From: Platerodrilus igneus
Lineage: Eukaryota; Arthropoda; Insecta; Coleoptera; Lycidae
Length of the DNA: 64,000 nucleotides
Assembly (NCBI GenBank): GCA_036346225.1
Contig: JARFIW010001178.1
Coordinates: 1,802,917 to 1,866,916 of the forward strand
Direction of reading: 5' to 3'
In this document: positions 59,585 through 64,000 of the stretch, one piece after another
How positions within the stretch are numbered: position 1 is the stretch's first letter
Layout: the number at the start of each line of letters is the position of its first letter
The notes under the pieces: model-generated
What the model was told of the DNA's origin: nothing
The model's database searches: none
The model's input: only the letters and a program-made list of their open reading frames with translations
Position numbers and translations under genes: made by a program

Positions 59585-59663
59585 GGTATACAGAAGAGTT
59601 TGGGATTACAAATTCACCAGTAAAATGTCTGAAACACCTTTACAACTATACCATTTGCAAGAG
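59585..59663 (+). other. Candidate short exon, not identified
   Basis: Seventy-nine bases sit between a good acceptor (GTTTTTAG) and a donor-like GAG|GTATTG. Two frames stay open; one reads WDYKFTSKMSETPLQLYHLQ and the other EEFGITNSPVKCLKHLYNY. I know no family for either. It could be chance. Confidence 0.15.
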
Positions 59664-59699
59664 GTATTGAGTTTAAGATTTCAAAAGTAAATGTCATTA

Positions 59700-60246
59700 T
59701 TTTAAAAATTTAATTTATTATAATAAAACAATACAAAACTTTACGTATTACGTAATAGGAAGTAAATATAATCCGCAAAGTGGCGATACAATAATAAAGA
59801 ATACACAAATTAAATTAAATTATTATTAACATCTTCAATTATACTGCATTCGAAAATGCTGCAGAGAAAAGCTATATTGACTTAAAAGTGAGCTACTTAA
59901 AAAATATAAATAAAAAAATACATAAGAGATTTTTTCGTGACTTCCCGTTGAAGGTAAATCAGTAACCGATTCGTTTTCGCAATGAGCGGTCATAGGGGAA
60001 TACGGAAATGACGTAACAATTTTACACGTCATAACACTTCACCGTGAACTGAATTTACTTCCGGGTGTCTGGAGGTAACTGGCGGTTACACTTGACAGTT
60101 GTTGTTTTAATGAAGAAGTTATGGCACTACATGTAATGCTGTAACCGGTTCATTTTCGCGATATGTAAAACGGTAACTAAAGACATCAAAATAAAGGCTA
60201 GAGAGGGGATGACCGTTCTGTTAACACCGTGAACTTACAGGAAGTC

Positions 60247-60305
<59 letters not shown>

Positions 60306-61200
60306 GGGTCGCAAGTGTACAACGCAATCAGCCACTAAACTGTTGTAATTCAGTAGGCAGAAATAAACTGAATCGTGACTTTGCAATGAGGATACTACCT
60401 GACTTTGTGACGACTTTCTAAGTCCAATGCATATTCAGAGTCTTTTGAGTATTTCAAATTATTAAAATCAGTCCAACTTTGGGGAGTTATAATGTCAAAA
60501 GTCCAAAATTTCTTGATGATGATGATTTCTAGCGTGTTGAAAACTGAAATGTGAATGGTAGCATATACATGTACTTCTACATCTTTCTGTGAAAAGCAAC
60601 GACGTCTTATGGTAATTTTCGTATGCGCCTGGTACATCCCTTACAGGTACTTCAAGAAAGTTTTTGACTTGATGGCGTTACTTTGTTATAGGAATCGTAG
60701 CAATCACTGACAACGTAATATAATTGTGTGTCTATATTGAATTTTTACAATCGTTTAACCAAGAGACGTCCAATATTGTTCAAAAATTAAGTACCACTAA
60801 TATACTGCCAAAATTTTTTAAATTTATGCATTGATATGAGCATTCAAAAAAACATTACTTAATTTGTAGAGATTTTAGTGATTTAAAGATGGATTCGAGA
60901 TAATATTTCTCCAAAATAGAGAATGAGTTGTCTTTAACTGGTTTTTTTGTTGGTCGTTAACAACAAAGCACATTAATCATTGTTGCTTTGAGACTTTTCC
61001 ATTACTCAATCTAAACTATATCGATATCCTTACATTAATTTGATATTCCTAAACGTGGACAAAATTTGTAAGGCTTTTAGGAAGTTATTTCAAAGTAATT
61101 TATATACTTGTAGCTAATATTCCCAAAAATATCTTAGAGATGATAACAACGGTGTTGGTTTAGATTACATTTCACAGTGTCTAGCTATTAACGTACTTTT
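59700..61200. other. Intergenic sequence with a TA microsatellite; nothing else recognised
   Basis: A TA run covers about 60249-60301. The flanking frames (60198-60386 and 60395-60637, minus) are not supported as genes. Confidence 0.5.
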
Positions 61201-61204
61201 TCCT

Positions 61205-61300
61205 TTTTGGGAGATTGCATGCAAATATGCGTTCATTAGAATTTGAGGGCATATGAATTATCAAAGTATTTTTATGAAATGCAGAATAATTACATAAATC
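61205..61300 (-). pseudogene. Twenty-fifth zinc finger, out of frame after the array's stop
   Basis: In another frame just beyond the stop at 61290 the DNA reads CDLCNYSAFHKNTLIIHMPS then NSNERIFACNL, a full finger and the start of the next. A short deletion in the linker before it (NERQLRFM-stop instead of NERPF-type) moved the array out of frame. The finger array was therefore once longer. Confidence 0.7.
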
Positions 61301-63308
61301 GCAATTGGCGTTCGTTTGTGTGTAATCTTATGTGAACACGCAAGTTACATTTATTAGATACAGAATATTTACATAAATTACATGCGAATGGGCGTTCATT
61401 AGAATGCAATCGCATATGTGCATGCAAGTTACTTTTACACGATGCAGAATAATTACATAAATTGCATGCGAATGGGCGTTCGTTAGTATGACACAGCATA
61501 TGATTTTTTAAGTTACTTTTACGAGATGCAGAATAATTACATAAATTGCATGCGAATGGGCGTTCGTTAGTATGAGACCGCATATGAATTGTTAAACTAC
61601 TTTTACAAGACGCAGAATAATTACACAAATAGCATGTGAATGGGCGTTCGTTAGTATGAGACCGCATATGAATTTTTAAACTACTTTTACAATATGTAGA
61701 ATAATTACATAAATTGCATGCGAATGGGTGTTCACTAGTATGCACTCGCAGATGAACTAGCCAGCTGCTTTTATTAGATGCAGAATAATTACATAAATTG
61801 CAAGCAAATGGGCGTTCGTTAGTGTGAGACCGCATATGAATTGTTAAACTACTTTTATACGACGCAGAATAATTACACAAATAGCATGCGAATGGACGTT
61901 CGTTAGTATGAGACCGCATATGAATTTTTAAATTACTATTACGAGATGCAGAATAATTACATATATTGCAAGCGAATGGGTGTTCGTTAGTATGAGACCG
62001 CATATGAATTATTAAACTACTTTTACAAGACGCAGAATAATTACACAAATAACATGCAAATGGACGTTCGTTAGTATGAGACCACATATGAATTTTTAAA
62101 CTGTTTTTACAAGATGTAAAATAATTACATAAATTGCATGCGAATGGGCGTTCATTAGTATGTAATCGCATATGAATATGCAAGTTACTTTTATTAAATG
62201 CAGAATAATTACATAAATTGCATGGGTATGGGCGTTCGTTAGTATGATACCGCATATGATTTTTCAAGCTACTTTTATGAGATGCAGAATAATTACAAAA
62301 ATTGCACGGGAATGAGCGTTCGTTAGTATGACACAGCATATGCTCTTTCAAGCTACTTTTACGAGATGCAGAATAATTACACAAATAGCATGCGAATGGG
62401 CGTTCGTTAGTATGAGACTGCATATGAATTTTTAAATTACTTTTACAAGATGCAGAATAATTACATAAATTGCATGCAAATGGGCGTTCGTTAATATGAG
62501 ATCGCATATGAATTGTTAAACTACTTTTACAAGACGCAGAATAATTACACAAACAGCATGCGAATGGACGTTCGTTAGTATGAGACCGCATATGAATTTT
62601 TAAACTATTTTTATAATATGTAGAATAATTACATAAATTGCATGCGAATGGGCGTTCACTAGTATGTAATCGCATATGAACATGCAAGTTACTTTTATTA
62701 GATGCAGAATAATTGCACAAATTGCACGGATATGGGCGTTCGTTAGTATGATACCGCATATGATATTTCAAGCTACTTTTAAGAGATGCAGAATAATTAC
62801 AAAAATTGCATGGGAATGGGCGTTCGTTAGTATGACACAGCATATGATCTTTTAAACTACTTTTACGAGATGCAGAATAATTACACAAATAGCATGCGAA
62901 TGGGCGTTCGTTAGTATGGGACCGCATATGAATTTTTAAATTACTTTTACAAGATGCAGAATAATTACATAAGTTGCATGCAAATGGGCGTTCATTAGTA
63001 TGCATTCGCATATGAACATGCAAGTTACTTTTATTAGATGCAGAATAATTACACAAATTGCACGGATGTGGGCGTTCGTCAGGATGATACCGCATATGAT
63101 TTTTCAAGCTACTTTTACGAGATGTAAAATAATTACATAAATTGCATGCGAATAGGCGTTCATTAGTATGAGATCGTGCATGACGTTTCATATAACTTTT
63201 ACAAGATGCAGAATAATTACATAAATTGTACGAGAATGGACGTTCGTTAGTGCGTAACTGCATATGAACATGCAAGGCAATTTTATTAGATGCAGAATAA
63301 TTACACAA
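61290..63308 (-). CDS. C2H2 zinc-finger array protein, 24 fingers
   Basis: One intronless frame codes 24 tandem C2H2 fingers of exactly 28 residues: C-x2-C-x12-H-x3-H with linker T-N-E-R-P-F. The frame extends in-phase above 63308 to about 63345. Finger 1 has Arg for the last His, and finger 2 has Tyr for the first Cys, so both are probably weak. Fingers 3-24 keep all four zinc ligands. The helix contact residues vary (-1: C/R/N/Y/L/H; 3: N/S; 6: I/V/D/N/E), as in DNA-binding arrays. The unit lacks the usual Phe in the middle and has YSAS instead. No other domain (KRAB, ZAD, BTB) is seen. Both ends leave frame while fingers continue, so this may be a decaying gene or one with assembly errors. 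The DNA target is unknown. Confidence 0.85.
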   Translation of the reverse strand: MCNYSASNKIALHVHMQLRTNERPFSYNLCNYSASCKSYMKRHARSHTNERLFACNLCNYFTSRKSSLKNHMRYHPDERPHPCNLCNYSASNKSNLHVHMRMHTNERPFACNLCNYSASCKSNLKIHMRSHTNERPFACYLCNYSASRKSSLKDHMLCHTNERPFPCNFCNYSASLKSSLKYHMRYHTNERPYPCNLCNYSASNKSNLHVHMRLHTSERPFACNLCNYSTYYKNSLKIHMRSHTNERPFACCLCNYSASCKSSLTIHMRSHINERPFACNLCNYSASCKSNLKIHMQSHTNERPFACYLCNYSASRKSSLKEHMLCHTNERSFPCNFCNYSASHKSSLKNHMRYHTNERPYPCNLCNYSAFNKSNLHIHMRLHTNERPFACNLCNYFTSCKNSLKIHMWSHTNERPFACYLCNYSASCKSSLIIHMRSHTNEHPFACNICNYSASRNSNLKIHMRSHTNERPFACYLCNYSASYKSSLTIHMRSHTNERPFACNLCNYSASNKSSWLVHLRVHTSEHPFACNLCNYSTYCKSSLKIHMRSHTNERPFTCYLCNYSASCKSSLTIHMRSHTNERPFACNLCNYSASRKSNLKNHMLCHTNERPFACNLCNYSASCKSNLHAHMRLHSNERPFACNLCKYSVSNKCNLRVHIRLHTNERQLRFM

Positions 63309-63343
63309 ATTGCAAGTGAATGTGCGTTCGTTAGTATGGGACC

Positions 63344-63359
63344 GAATGTGGGAATGTGG
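63344..63359 (-). repeat. 8-base tandem duplication that shifts the zinc-finger frame
   Basis: GAATGTGG occurs twice in a row (63344-63351, 63352-63359). With two copies the upstream finger frame (63439 downward, ACFLCAYSALFKNKLIIH) is shifted against the main array. It is the only break between them. Confidence 0.8.
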
Positions 63360-63580
63360 ATTATCAATTTATTTTTAAAAAGTGCAGAATATGCACATAA
63401 GAAACATGCACATGGGCTTTCATTGGTGTGCGAGATCATAATACGTTCTTATCGGATGAAGGGCAGCCACAGATTATTATGTAATTGCGAATTTCGTTTT
63501 GGTGGTATAAAAATTACACACTGGTTTAGAGATGAGGCCCACATACGTGAAGCACAATAATCACATAATTTGCCTGTCTA
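63360..63580 (-). pseudogene. Upstream finger(s) and N-terminal region of the zinc-finger gene
   Basis: The frame from 63439 begins MISHTNESPCACFLCAYSAL, which is a complete finger with the same linker style. Further up, near 63540-63570, KLCDYCASRMWASSLN resembles another degraded finger in a different frame. A real start codon cannot be chosen; the ATG at 63437-63439 lies inside a linker (ISHTNES), so the array probably continued upstream. Confidence 0.5.
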
Positions 63581-63599
63581 TCCAAAAAGCATATTCCCA

Positions 63600-64000
63600 C
63601 AATATTCTACGCGTCCGTCAATTTAGTTGAACGTACGTCCGTAAGCGTAGTTTATTTTAATCTCGCATCCTCTATTAGTAATACAACGGATTCTACAAGA
63701 TATTTTACGCTCCTAATGCAGCTATCGATTGGATCGTCTGCACGAAGTTGTTAAACATACAAAAAGTTAATTGTACACCTATTTAAACTCTCTTAATTTT
63801 AATTAAATTTTTTCAGTATATAACTTAATATTCATTTATTTTAGTATATTCTTCATTTAGGTTTAAGACTTTAACAACATCTAAACCATTAATACTGATA
63901 TAGTTCATTGACATTTAACAATCTACACAGACCAATAATACAAGAGATGTGTCACTCTACAGATACAATTACAATTAAGTTTAGCGCCACCATGCAGATT
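63600..64000. other. No gene recognised
   Basis: AT-rich sequence upstream of the zinc-finger array. It may hold its promoter, but nothing specific can be pointed out. Confidence 0.4.

Noticed and set aside
61290..63308. Regularly spaced ~84-base repeats that could suggest a CRISPR array or satellite
   Set aside because: The period is exactly 28 codons with conserved Cys/His at protein level, so it is a coding zinc-finger array in eukaryotic DNA.

Overview
This is an AT-rich stretch of animal nuclear DNA, most likely from an insect. The evidence is a spliced gene with GT-AG introns of 4 to 21 kb, a repeat load of CR1/Jockey-like, RTE, BEL/Pao, Gypsy and Tc1/mariner elements plus a tRNA-derived SINE, and a fragment resembling the insect axon-guidance gene commissureless. 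No prokaryotic organisation is visible.

The one clear host gene on the + strand is the 3' half of an exonuclease mut-7 homolog (Nibbler / EXD3 family). Four coding exons (3889-4124, 8240-8368, 29247-29457, 42460-42656) join in frame into the last 256 residues, covering the Mut7-C RNase domain and its split zinc ribbon. The upstream exons lie outside the window. Everything else from 4 to 42 kb is intron filled with transposons.

Layout: 1-3870, degraded LINE A ending 18 bases before an exon; 9.8-12.7 kb, a Gypsy-like remnant (minus) carrying a fold-back element; 12.8-13.2 kb, a LINE tail; 13239-21708, a long-TIR Tc1/mariner-type transposon broken by a 2.7-kb element with a commissureless-like pseudogene and by LINE B (minus); 21.7-24.7 kb, LTR-element remnants; 24.7-28.2 kb, RTE remnants with a SINE; 29.8-30.3 kb, a dead mariner; 30628-37219, a complete BEL/Pao element with almost identical LTRs; 39.5-40.1 kb, tandem and palindromic repeats.

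Downstream of the gene, 44-48 kb holds a MITE, two abutting SINEs, two short RTE-derived chimeras and a BEL-type gag fragment. 50.2-54.1 kb holds two LINE fragments. 54.7-58.15 kb is the best RTE copy (678-codon ORF) with a SINE in its leader, followed by a tandem array of RTE-derived chimeric units to 59.4 kb. 61.2-63.5 kb (minus) is a C2H2 zinc-finger array of 24 fingers in one ORF, with more fingers in shifted frames at both ends.

The most noteworthy signals are the nested transposons and captured gene at 13-21 kb, the fold-back element, the recurring RTE-chimera leader module, the intact-looking BEL/Pao insertion inside a small-RNA exonuclease gene, and the six-finger super-repeat bounded by frameshifts.
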